Shown here: positions 56,299 to 64,000 of the stretch, piece by piece | Layout: each line of letters begins with the position of its first letter | How positions within the stretch are numbered: position 1 is the first letter of the stretch | Origin: Arenicella xantha | Lineage (GTDB): Bacteria; Pseudomonadota; Gammaproteobacteria; Arenicellales; Arenicellaceae | NCBI RefSeq assembly: GCF_003315245.1 | Contig: NZ_QNRT01000001.1 | Location: 688,963 to 752,962 of the forward strand | Length of the DNA stretch: 64,000 nt | Direction of reading: 5' to 3' | Program-made: the position numbers and the translations under genes | The notes under the pieces: model-generated | Database searches by the model: none | Told to the model about the DNA's origin: nothing | What the model saw: the letters and a program-made list of their open reading frames with translations, nothing else

Positions 56299-57777
56299 TC
56301 ATGCCAGCGCGATATCGTAATCTTGTTGTGACAACAATGGATCAGCTTGTAGGCTGATTGGGCGGTCAATAAATTCTTGCAAGTCTGCAAGGCTGCTCGC
56401 CTCTTCGTCAAGTAACAACTCGACCACTCGAGGTGCTGCGACAATCGTATACGCTTGAGCCTTATATTGTCGATCTTCGCGCAAAATCTCTCGCAGAATC
56501 TCATAACAAACTGTTTGTATGGTTTTAACCGTGCCGCGCCCTTCACAGGTAGGACAGGCCTCACACAGTATCTGCTCTAAACTCTCCCGTGTGCGCTTTC
56601 GCGTGATTTCAACCAAGCCCAATGGCGAGATATCCGTAATGTTTATCTTAACTCGATCTTTGGCAAAAACCGCATCGAGCGCCGCCAGCACTTGTTTCTT
56701 GTGGTTTTGACTCTGCATATCGATAAAATCGACAATAATAATTCCACCTAAATTACGCAACCGCAGTTGATGGGCGATCTCGGTTGCGGCTTCCAAGTTA
56801 GTCTTAAATAGGGTCTCTTCCTGACTATGCCGACCGACGTACGACCCCGTATTCACATCAATCGTAGTCATCGCCTCAGTCTGATCGATAATCAAATCAC
56901 CGCCAGATTTTAGTTTAACCTTACGCTGCATAGCGTTCTCAATTTCTTGCTCGATCGAGTAAAGTCCAAATAATGGCTGCTCGCCAGGATAATACTCAAG
57001 CTTATCGACTAACTCTGGCATAAAGTCGCGAGCAAAATCACGCGCCTTTTCATAGCTCTCGCGTGAATCTATGCGGATTTTCTCTACGTGATCGTGAACC
57101 AGGTCTCGCATGGTCCTAAGTGACAGCGGCACGTCTTCGTGAATTAAGGTGGCTGGCTGCGCACCTTTGAGTTTGCTACTCACGTGCAACCACAGACGCT
57201 GTTGAAACAGCATATCATTGGCGATATCGGCTTCAGTCACTGATTCAGCAAGGGTACGGATGATAAAACCACCAGTTAAATCATGCTGTTCAATTTGTCG
57301 TTGCACTACATCACGCAAGCGTTCCCGCTCGTCAGCACATTCTATTTTTTGTGAGATCCCGATCTCGTTGCCATTCGGTAAGTACACCAAGTTCCTCGAA
57401 GGCATGCTCAACTCAGTGGTTAACCGTGCGCCTTTACTACCAATGGGATCTTTGAGCACCTGCACATAAATATGCTTGCCTTCATGCACTAACTCTTGAA
57501 TTGGTGGAATATCGCGCATTGCAGCGCCACTAAACGCGGGGTCATTTCGAGCGATATCCGCAGCGTGTAAAAATCCATTTTTGTCCAAACCAATATCGAC
57601 AAAAGCAGCCTGCATACCAGGCAATACACGCACCACTTTGCCTTTATAGATACTCCCGACCAGCCCACGCGATAAGGTTCGTTCAATGTGCAGTTCTTGC
57701 AGCACACCGTTTTCGACTACCGCTACACGCGTCTCACGCGGTGTAACATTGATAAGTATTTCTTCTTTGCTGGCCAA
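56299..57777 (-). CDS. rng: ribonuclease G
   Basis: Single-strand endoribonuclease of the RNase E/G family, processing 16S rRNA 5' ends and decaying mRNA. The S1 domain lies near 35-120 (GSIYKGKVVRVLPGMQAAFV). The catalytic acidic motifs are MTTIDVNTG and IIIVDFIDMQ. The zinc-link Cys are in CEACPTCEGRG. At 492 residues with no long C-terminal scaffold it is RNase G rather than E. The start appears to be TTG at 57777, with only a weak AGG upstream. Confidence 0.95.
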   Translation of the reverse strand: MASKEEILINVTPRETRVAVVENGVLQELHIERTLSRGLVGSIYKGKVVRVLPGMQAAFVDIGLDKNGFLHAADIARNDPAFSGAAMRDIPPIQELVHEGKHIYVQVLKDPIGSKGARLTTELSMPSRNLVYLPNGNEIGISQKIECADERERLRDVVQRQIEQHDLTGGFIIRTLAESVTEADIANDMLFQQRLWLHVSSKLKGAQPATLIHEDVPLSLRTMRDLVHDHVEKIRIDSRESYEKARDFARDFMPELVDKLEYYPGEQPLFGLYSIEQEIENAMQRKVKLKSGGDLIIDQTEAMTTIDVNTGSYVGRHSQEETLFKTNLEAATEIAHQLRLRNLGGIIIVDFIDMQSQNHKKQVLAALDAVFAKDRVKINITDISPLGLVEITRKRTRESLEQILCEACPTCEGRGTVKTIQTVCYEILREILREDRQYKAQAYTIVAAPRVVELLLDEEASSLADLQEFIDRPISLQADPLLSQQDYDIALA

Positions 57778-57829
57778 CTGGTTTAACTGCCTGATCGGTT
57801 CTCGGCTGCAGCGACCGCCATAGACGCCG

Positions 57830-58411
57830 TTACAGCCAGTTCATTTCAATAGTGCCTAGTAGCTCATTAACCTCTCGCAACGGTAACCCCACCACATTGC
57901 TATAACTACCCTGAATCGATTTAACCCAAGCTGAAGCAAGCCCTTGGATCGCGTACGCACCGGCTTTATCTTGCGGTTCGCCACTTTTCCAGTAGGCGTG
58001 CATCTGCGCATCCGTGATGGTTGCGAATTCGACGTCGGTGAGCCCCAACTTGACACTCAGTTTATCATGAACCATTAAGCAAACCGCAGTCATTACCTGA
58101 TGTTTAGCCGCGCCTAAGCTTTGCCATATCTGCTGGGCGTGCTCGAAATCACGAGGCTTAGCGTAAATTCGCTCACCTTGAACCACGACAGTATCAGCCG
58201 CCAATATTGCATACTTAGCAGGATCGAGCTCAGCGTAGGCGGCACGGGCTTTTTCTCGCGCCATCCGGGTGACATAGTCTTCTGCCAGCTCTTCCTCTCG
58301 ACGGCTCTCATCGATATCAGGCACATGAACCGTAAACGGTACTCCCATGGTATTGAGCAGGTCACTGCGACGTGGAGACCCAGAAGCAAGAATCAGTTGA
58401 ATATCTGTCAT
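57830..58411 (-). CDS. maf: Maf-family nucleoside triphosphate pyrophosphatase
   Basis: House-cleaning pyrophosphatase hydrolysing non-canonical or dTTP/UTP substrates. The N-terminal motif is LILASGSPRRSDLLNTMG, with AADTVVV and DKAGAYAIQGLAS downstream. At 193 residues it is full length. It lies 2 bp after rlmH and 52 bp before rng. Confidence 0.95.
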   Translation of the reverse strand: MTDIQLILASGSPRRSDLLNTMGVPFTVHVPDIDESRREEELAEDYVTRMAREKARAAYAELDPAKYAILAADTVVVQGERIYAKPRDFEHAQQIWQSLGAAKHQVMTAVCLMVHDKLSVKLGLTDVEFATITDAQMHAYWKSGEPQDKAGAYAIQGLASAWVKSIQGSYSNVVGLPLREVNELLGTIEMNWL

Positions 58412-58413
58412 GG

Positions 58414-58887
58414 CTAATCGCCTCTATGATAGGGTAAGTTGGCGTTAATACTCCACGCACGATAGAGCTGTTCAGCTAGCATGACTCGCACCACCGGATG
58501 CGCAAATGTCATTGCTGACAAAGACCACTTTAACCTTACTTGTTGCAGATAGTTCGGATCAATCCCCTCAGGACCACCAATCAATATCGCGATGTCTTGA
58601 CTATCATCAATCCACGACTGCAAATGAGTTGCGAGACCTTCAGTGTCAATATGCTTGCCGCGACGATCCAGTGCTATTGTCAAATACGATTCAGGAATAG
58701 CCGCTGTAAGCAGCGCAGCCTCATCACGAAGAATTCTGGCCGTGTCTGCATTTTTACCACGCTTTTTAGCAGCGATTTCATGCAACTCCAGTTGACATAG
58801 GGCAGGCATACGCTGCGCGTATTCGCGATAGCCCTGCTCAACCCAAGCTGGCATTTTAGTGCCAACTGCCAACAGCTTGATCCGCAT
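58414..58887 (-). CDS. rlmH: 23S rRNA pseudouridine-1915 N3-methyltransferase
   Basis: SPOUT-class methyltransferase acting on assembled ribosomes. At 157 residues with AILIGGPEGI (SAM knot) and the C-terminal LYRAWSINANLPYHRGD it is diagnostic. It lies 9 bp after the nadD-rsfS gene, keeping the usual rsfS-rlmH order. Confidence 0.97.
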   Translation of the reverse strand: MRIKLLAVGTKMPAWVEQGYREYAQRMPALCQLELHEIAAKKRGKNADTARILRDEAALLTAAIPESYLTIALDRRGKHIDTEGLATHLQSWIDDSQDIAILIGGPEGIDPNYLQQVRLKWSLSAMTFAHPVVRVMLAEQLYRAWSINANLPYHRGD

Positions 58888-58896
58888 AATTAAGTG

Positions 58897-59898
58897 CTAA
58901 GCATCTTCTTGTTCGCGATGCTTCTTCACCAATGCGCGAACGTCTTCATCCCAAAGTTTTTCAAGATCATAATACTGTCGGACCTCTGGACGCATGACAT
59001 GCAAGACCACATCACCAAAGTCAACTAATACCCATTCGCCAACATCGGCACCATCTTCGTTCAAGGGTTTTACTCCTTGTCGACGTAGCGAGTCGGACGC
59101 TTCACGCGCCAATGCTTTTACGTGTGTATCTGAGGTGCCACTCGCGACCACCATGTAGTCTGCGAAGTCTGAGATATCGGCAATGTCTATTACCTTGATG
59201 TCTTGCGCCTTGATATTCTCAAGCGCCTCAACAACCTGGTCTTTAATTTGTTCTGGATTCATATTGGGTATTTTATACAGTTGATGTTCGCGAATATAGG
59301 CCAAAACAGCACTCGGCAAAAAATCATGTGCCAGCGGCCCCGGAGCGGTTTCAAGCTCATGCCGCAATCGCGTAGAGGAAATATTGATATCGGTGTGTTC
59401 AAAGCACCAAATCCGGCCCGCATTGTATTGCAATAACTCATCCGCTGACGAGACAAATCGATCACTAAGCTCAGATGGCACCTCAATTGGGTAACCTGGG
59501 CGACGTAATACTAGCCAATTGCTCATATCCAGCAGCTCAGGATACCGATGCCAACTTGGTAAACTCATCAAACTATCAGCACCAATAATTACAATTAGCG
59601 ATGCTCGTGGAAATTGTTGCTTAAAAAACTCAACAGTATCCACAGTATAAGACTTGTTCGGTCGCTGCACTTCATGATCATCGGCCACGAACTGTTGGTG
59701 CCCGGCTAGTGCCAGCTGCAGCATAGCGAACCGATGTTCAACATCGGTGTTGACTGAAGTCTTATGTGGTGGTCGAGCACTTAGCAGCCAATGAATTTGA
59801 CTAAATGGCAGGTGACTGGCGGCTTGTTCGACCGCACCCAAATGACCATTGTGTACCGGGTCGAACGTGCCCCCAAAAAGCCCGATCAACTCAGACAT
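58897..59898 (-). CDS. nadD-rsfS: fused nicotinate-nucleotide adenylyltransferase and ribosomal silencing factor
   Basis: One 333-residue frame carries two proteins that are normally separate. Residues 1-212 are NadD, which makes deamido-NAD, with FGGTFDPVHNGHLGAVE and ISSTRLR. Residues 213-333 are RsfS/YbeB, which binds L14 and blocks subunit joining in starvation, with DYMVVASGTSDTHVKALA and VLHVMRPEVRQYYDLEKLW. The internal ATG at 59262 begins the second domain but lacks a ribosome site, so a true fusion is favoured. The ATG at 59898 directly follows the proA stop. Confidence 0.92.
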   Translation of the reverse strand: MSELIGLFGGTFDPVHNGHLGAVEQAASHLPFSQIHWLLSARPPHKTSVNTDVEHRFAMLQLALAGHQQFVADDHEVQRPNKSYTVDTVEFFKQQFPRASLIVIIGADSLMSLPSWHRYPELLDMSNWLVLRRPGYPIEVPSELSDRFVSSADELLQYNAGRIWCFEHTDINISSTRLRHELETAPGPLAHDFLPSAVLAYIREHQLYKIPNMNPEQIKDQVVEALENIKAQDIKVIDIADISDFADYMVVASGTSDTHVKALAREASDSLRRQGVKPLNEDGADVGEWVLVDFGDVVLHVMRPEVRQYYDLEKLWDEDVRALVKKHREQEDA

Positions 59899-61167
59899 TT
59901 AGCTCCGCACATGTCCGTCACCAAACACTACGTATTTTTGAGAAGTTAAGCCTTCAAGGCCAACCGGGCCACGGGCATGCAGCTTATCGGTACTAATGCC
60001 AATTTCAGCACCTAAGCCGTACTCAAATCCGTCAGCAAAACGCGTTGATGCATTGATCATTACGGAACTTGAATCCACCTGCCGCATAAAAGATCGACCT
60101 CGCGTATAACTCTCAGTCACGATACTCTCGGTGTGGGCCGAGCTATAACGCGCGATATGTTCCACCGCTTGATCAAAACTATCAACGGTTTTAATCGATA
60201 AAATAGGACCTAGGTATTCGGTTGACCAATCCTCGTCAGTCGCTGCATTCATAGCGATGATCGCTCGAGTTTTTTCACAACCACGCAACTCAACACCGTG
60301 CGCGACATAACGCTCAACCAAACTCGGAAGCAACTCATTCGCAATGTCTTTATGGAGCAACAAGGTCTCCATGGCGTTACATACCCCGTACCGATGAGTT
60401 TTTGCATTAAACGCAATGTTTATCGCTTTCTCCAAGTCGGCATCACGGTCAATATACACATGACAGATGCCATCCAGGTGTTTAATCACTGGCACGCGGG
60501 ACTCATTGCTGATTCGCTCAATTAGACTCTTTCCGCCGCGCGGGACGATCACATCGACATACTCCGACATGGTAATTAATTCGCCCACCGCCTGCCGGTC
60601 AGTGGTTTCTACTACTTGCACCGAATCTGCGGACAAACCAGCTTGTTCGAGACCACGAGATATACATGCCGCCACCGCTTTGTTTGAATTGATCGACTCG
60701 GAACCACCTCTGAGTATCGTGGCATTGCCGGATTTGATACACAAAATCGCCGCATCGACAGTTACATTAGGTCGCGACTCATAAATAATGCCAATAACAC
60801 CTAATGGAACCCGCATCTGACCAACTTGAATCCCACTCGGACGGTATGCCAAGTCGGTAACTTCGCCAATTGGATCGGCTAGTGTTGCAACTTGGCGACA
60901 ACCATCGGCCATGGCGTTAATTCGATCGTCAGTCAACTCGAGTCGATCCAGCGTTGGGGCATCTAAACCACGCTGCTGGCCCTGCTGCATATCGATAGCG
61001 TTAGCGCTCTGAAGACTTTCACGTGATTGCTCTAGCTGCTCGGCGATAGCCAGCAACGCCGCATTCTTTTGCCCGCAAGTAGCTGCGGCCATATGCCGTG
61101 CAGCAGCGCGCGCGCGCGCGCCCATGGCTTGCATATATTCTGTTACATTCACTGCTGTTTTGTCCAT
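59899..61167 (-). CDS. proA: glutamate-5-semialdehyde dehydrogenase (gamma-glutamyl phosphate reductase)
   Basis: NADPH-dependent second enzyme of proline biosynthesis. Conserved segments are [32 protein letters not shown] and the active-site region [12 protein letters not shown] with the catalytic Cys. At 422 residues it is full length. The N-terminus contains an eight-unit GC dinucleotide run encoding GARARAAAR. It is followed directly by nadD-rsfS. proB is not in the window. Confidence 0.97.
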   Translation of the reverse strand: MDKTAVNVTEYMQAMGARARAAARHMAAATCGQKNAALLAIAEQLEQSRESLQSANAIDMQQGQQRGLDAPTLDRLELTDDRINAMADGCRQVATLADPIGEVTDLAYRPSGIQVGQMRVPLGVIGIIYESRPNVTVDAAILCIKSGNATILRGGSESINSNKAVAACISRGLEQAGLSADSVQVVETTDRQAVGELITMSEYVDVIVPRGGKSLIERISNESRVPVIKHLDGICHVYIDRDADLEKAINIAFNAKTHRYGVCNAMETLLLHKDIANELLPSLVERYVAHGVELRGCEKTRAIIAMNAATDEDWSTEYLGPILSIKTVDSFDQAVEHIARYSSAHTESIVTESYTRGRSFMRQVDSSSVMINASTRFADGFEYGLGAEIGISTDKLHARGPVGLEGLTSQKYVVFGDGHVRS

Positions 61168-61306
61168 GTATTCACGGTCGCCGGTTTTGCGCCGGACTGC
61201 CTACCTTTATTAACTGTCTACTTTAATCGATTACTACTATCGATTACTACTCGAAGCGACGACGTCGATACTCGCGAAAACATCAGTCGCTGCAATGTGA
61301 CGCACA

Positions 61307-62350
61307 TTACGCTTTAGCCTTTAGCGAAAGCTCTACCCCGCAAAGTCTGGCGCATAACTGCTCAATCTGAAACCACAGAGTGCCAACCTCTTGATACCGC
61401 TGCCCCTTGACCGTTTGATCCAAATGCGCCGCCCGCTCCAGCAAGTCGTACCATTGATTTGACCCAAGACGCGCCAATGCGGCATTTACGATCGGTTCAC
61501 GTTTACTCCAAACCCGATTCTGCTTAAACAACATGCTGCGGCTCTCGCCAGACGCAAGACCTGCCGCTAAAACGGCATGCAAACGTATTTCTCGCACCAA
61601 TGACCAAACCACAATCACTGGCTCTACACCTTCTGACTGTAAGCGCTGCTGAATCCGTAGCGCCCGATTCAAATCACCAGCCAAACAGCTATCAGTCAAC
61701 GCATAAACATCAAACCTCGCCTGATCAGCCAAACTCTCCGTGACCAATTTCAGTGTAACTGCACCATCTGGAGCCAAAACCTGCAGTTTATCTACCTCTT
61801 GGGCAGCCGCAAGCACATTGCCCTCCAGCTGAGCGGTCATCATTTCAACCACACCACTTTCGACACGCAATGAACGGCTCTGAAGTCTTTTTTTCAGCCA
61901 AGCTGGAAATTGCTGCGCGCCAACATCTGGTCCGTCAACGACCCAACCAATAGACTCTATAGCACTTACCCATTTTGCACTGCGTTGACGTTTATCCAGC
62001 GCCGGCATCATCACAATAAGCACATCATCTTCGCTCGGATGGCCACAATACTCGGTAATTGCTTTGGTGCCGGGAGCGCCTAATGATTTAGGAACTCGCA
62101 ACTCAATAATTCGGCGCTCGGAAAAGAGCGACATAGACTGCCCTGCGCCCATCAACGCTGACCAATCAAAGCCAGCTTCTAATTGATACTTGATTCGCTC
62201 ACTAAACCCTAGCTCTCTGAGGGCTGCGCGCGCGCCGTCTAAAGCTTCCTCAATAAGCAGCGGCTCATTGCCATTTAATAAAATCAGCTTCGGCAGTTTA
62301 CTTGCATTGGCGGCCAGTCGGCCAGCCAAGTCATCCAGCGCCACTCGCAT
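61307..62350 (-). CDS. holA: DNA polymerase III delta subunit
   Basis: Clamp-loader subunit that opens the beta clamp. At 347 residues it shows LILLNGNEPLLIEEALDGAR at the N-terminus and family segments EGNVLAAAQEVDKLQVLAP and DVYALTDSCLAGD. It lies 12 bp after lptE, the standard leuS-lptE-holA-nadD order, here with proA inserted before nadD. Confidence 0.95.
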   Translation of the reverse strand: MRVALDDLAGRLAANASKLPKLILLNGNEPLLIEEALDGARAALRELGFSERIKYQLEAGFDWSALMGAGQSMSLFSERRIIELRVPKSLGAPGTKAITEYCGHPSEDDVLIVMMPALDKRQRSAKWVSAIESIGWVVDGPDVGAQQFPAWLKKRLQSRSLRVESGVVEMMTAQLEGNVLAAAQEVDKLQVLAPDGAVTLKLVTESLADQARFDVYALTDSCLAGDLNRALRIQQRLQSEGVEPVIVVWSLVREIRLHAVLAAGLASGESRSMLFKQNRVWSKREPIVNAALARLGSNQWYDLLERAAHLDQTVKGQRYQEVGTLWFQIEQLCARLCGVELSLKAKA

Positions 62351-62362
62351 GAGCGTGGTCGA

Positions 62363-62911
62363 CTAATTCGACGGGCTTGATTGGCCGGGCTGGTAGTCGG
62401 TAATAGTCGAAAGCTGTCGCAAAATACGCAGAACCGCATCCTGCTCCATGCTTTCGAGCAACTCTTCTTCCTCAGACTCGGACTCAATCACTAACTCTGG
62501 ATCAAAGTTATAACGCCTAAATTCACTAACAACGGTACGTTCACGCAACAACTCGCCTTCTAAGCCTTCAAGCGTATAAACAACTTTAAACGTAAGGTTA
62601 TAGCTGTTTGCCTTACCACGCTCATCGATGGTTCCAACACTTCGCTTCGAGCCAGCCTCGCTGACGTTCAACACCACATCAGCGGCGCCTTTAGAACTTG
62701 CCAACTCGGCACCAGCTTTAGTTAGCAACTCCTGCAACTCGTCCTTGAACGAGCCTTCAGGCGCTATCACGTACATATTTTTTATCCCGTCGGATAACGG
62801 AATGTTACCGCGCAAATGAAACCCACAGGCGCTAACAGCCACGACAAGAACTGCGACGGCAACTAAGCGCAGCGCACGTTTGGAACGATGGAAAAGCGGA
62901 TTTTTCAGCAT
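62363..62911 (-). CDS. lptE: LPS-assembly lipoprotein LptE
   Basis: Outer-membrane lipoprotein plugging LptD in LPS export. The lipobox is VAVSAC, followed by GFHLRGNIPL as in the family. I chose the ATG at 62911, after AAGG; an in-frame start at 62980 would add an unlikely basic leader. GCATACG and CGTATGC (62949-62955 and 62966-62972) form a hairpin in the gap from leuS, without a T-run. Confidence 0.94.
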   Translation of the reverse strand: MLKNPLFHRSKRALRLVAVAVLVVAVSACGFHLRGNIPLSDGIKNMYVIAPEGSFKDELQELLTKAGAELASSKGAADVVLNVSEAGSKRSVGTIDERGKANSYNLTFKVVYTLEGLEGELLRERTVVSEFRRYNFDPELVIESESEEEELLESMEQDAVLRILRQLSTITDYQPGQSSPSN

Positions 62912-62988
62912 ATTCTGAACCTTAATTCGTTTCTTATTAGAGTGACGGGCATACGTTGATTTTAGCGTATGCGAAGCCACTCGCGGGA

Positions 62989-64000
62989 TTAATTTGCCAC
63001 AATATTCACTAGCTTATTGGGCACAACAATCACTTTCCGAACTGTAAGACCGTCCAAAAAGCGCTGCACATTCTCTTCATTAAGCGCATCAGCTTCAACG
63101 GAGGCTTTATCGGCCGAGGCTGAGACATTGATTTTACCGCGCAACTTACCGTTCACCTGCACAACATAGGTGATCTCATCCTGCACCAATGCCGCCTCAT
63201 CAACAGTCAAGAAGTCAGCATCAAATAGCCAACGCTGATCACCATACTGCTGCCAGAGGTAATCGCACAAATGCGGCGTCACGGGGGCCAGTATTTTCAC
63301 CACAGCATGCCCGACTTCCGCTTTGATCGCATCCGCATCGTCACCCATTGAATCCCAGTCCGCTTTCTCTGCGGCGTTCATCAACTCCATTGCCGCGGCA
63401 ACAACGGTATTAAACTGTTGGCGCTCGTAATCAAATACAACGCGTTTAATAATCGTATGTAGCGTAAGGCGCAGCGCTTTGATGCTTGAATTTGAGCTGT
63501 CCACGCCCGCAACCGGCTTGAGTCTACTCGACTGCAGCGCTGCGGAGTGCTTATCAAACCAGTTCCAAACCCGACGCAGAAATCGTGACCCGCCAGCAAT
63601 CGCATCATCATTCCACTCCAACGACTGATCGGGCGGCGAAGCAAACATCGTGAACAAACGCACAGTGTCAGCGCCGAATCGATCTATCATACTCTGCGGA
63701 TCGACTCCGTTTTTCTTCGACTTGCCCATCTTTTCGGTGGTGATTACCACCGGCTTGCCATCAGCGATCAACGTCGCTCCAGTAATGGAACCACGATCAT
63801 CACGACTAATCGAGACTTCACTGGCCTCGTAAAATTCTTCCTTGCCATCACCGACGCGCCGATAAAATGTGTCAGCGGTGACCATGCCTTGAGTTAACAA
63901 CCGAGTGAATGGCTCATCGGAATCAATCAAACCAACATCGCGCATCAATTTATGGAAAAAGCGCGCATACAATAAATGCATTACCGCGTGTTCGATGCCA
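62989..64000 (-). CDS. leuS: leucyl-tRNA synthetase, C-terminal part
   Basis: The frame is open to the right edge, so only the last about 337 residues are present. They begin GIEHAVMHLLYARFFHKLM and include the KMSKS-type motif EKMGKSKKNGVDPQ. The anticodon-binding and C-terminal domains follow, ending VRKVIVVPNKLVNIVAN. It is the first of the leuS-lptE-holA group. Confidence 0.97.
   Translation of the reverse strand, partial: GIEHAVMHLLYARFFHKLMRDVGLIDSDEPFTRLLTQGMVTADTFYRRVGDGKEEFYEASEVSISRDDRGSITGATLIADGKPVVITTEKMGKSKKNGVDPQSMIDRFGADTVRLFTMFASPPDQSLEWNDDAIAGGSRFLRRVWNWFDKHSAALQSSRLKPVAGVDSSNSSIKALRLTLHTIIKRVVFDYERQQFNTVVAAAMELMNAAEKADWDSMGDDADAIKAEVGHAVVKILAPVTPHLCDYLWQQYGDQRWLFDADFLTVDEAALVQDEITYVVQVNGKLRGKINVSASADKASVEADALNEENVQRFLDGLTVRKVIVVPNKLVNIVAN

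Overview
This window is chromosome from a Gammaproteobacterium. The evidence is the gene order yebC-ruvC-ruvA-ruvB-ybgC-tolQRAB-pal-cpoB, the neighbouring leuS-lptE-holA and rlmH-maf-rng-yhdP-tldD-pmbA blocks, and moderate GC. A Xanthomonas/Caulobacter-type TonB-dependent receptor, secreted glycoside hydrolases and many envelope lipoproteins suggest a free-living, probably marine, polysaccharide user. Arenicella-like bacteria are a guess that only a database search could settle.

Layout. (1) 1-12.6 kb is a carbohydrate-use region. It holds a TonB-dependent receptor (its C-terminus lies off the left edge), a BglX-like family 3 glycosidase with a Tat-exported Gfo/Idh/MocA oxidoreductase, a two-component system, a secreted VWA protein, and a secreted alpha-amylase with a starch-binding CBM20 domain. 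A LacI-type operator lies upstream of the receptor, and a perfect 15-bp inverted repeat lies upstream of the amylase. (2) 12.6-17.3 kb is a decaying accessory island beside tRNA-Lys(TTT). It has a truncated DapA/NanA-like gene, an unidentified gene tail, an orphan XRE antitoxin, a ParDE pair with an internally deleted antitoxin and a frameshifted toxin, an unknown multi-pass membrane protein, and a tyrosine integrase with three separate lesions. (3) 17.6-29.4 kb is core: a fused MlaF/MlaE-like ABC transporter, queC, queE, the Tol-Pal operon, ruvABC and yebC.

(4) 29.5-44.5 kb is the most unusual part: 13 tightly packed minus-strand genes that read as one operon for an envelope-spanning machine. 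They encode a TPR protein with a TonB-like C-terminus, a Pro/Glu-rich lipoprotein, a second lipoprotein, two single-pass inner-membrane proteins with periplasmic TPR or PEGA/SUMF1 domains, a small exported protein, a MotA/TolQ/ExbB-type channel subunit, an Hsp70/actin-fold ATPase, two VWA proteins, two more lipoproteins and an M48 metalloprotease. Both VWA proteins start with one transmembrane helix carrying an Asp at residue 18 in a SFLDI motif. This aligns with the proton-carrying helix of TolR, which is encoded elsewhere in this window. I infer an ion-driven 5:2-type motor in which VWA domains replace the usual TolR/ExbD/MotB periplasmic domain.

(5) 44.8-64 kb is core again, all on the minus strand: murB, aspS, a DUF502 protein, an FmdB-like protein, pmbA/tldD, a nitrilase-family amidase, yhdP, rng, maf, rlmH, a fused nadD-rsfS, proA, holA, lptE and the 3' part of leuS.
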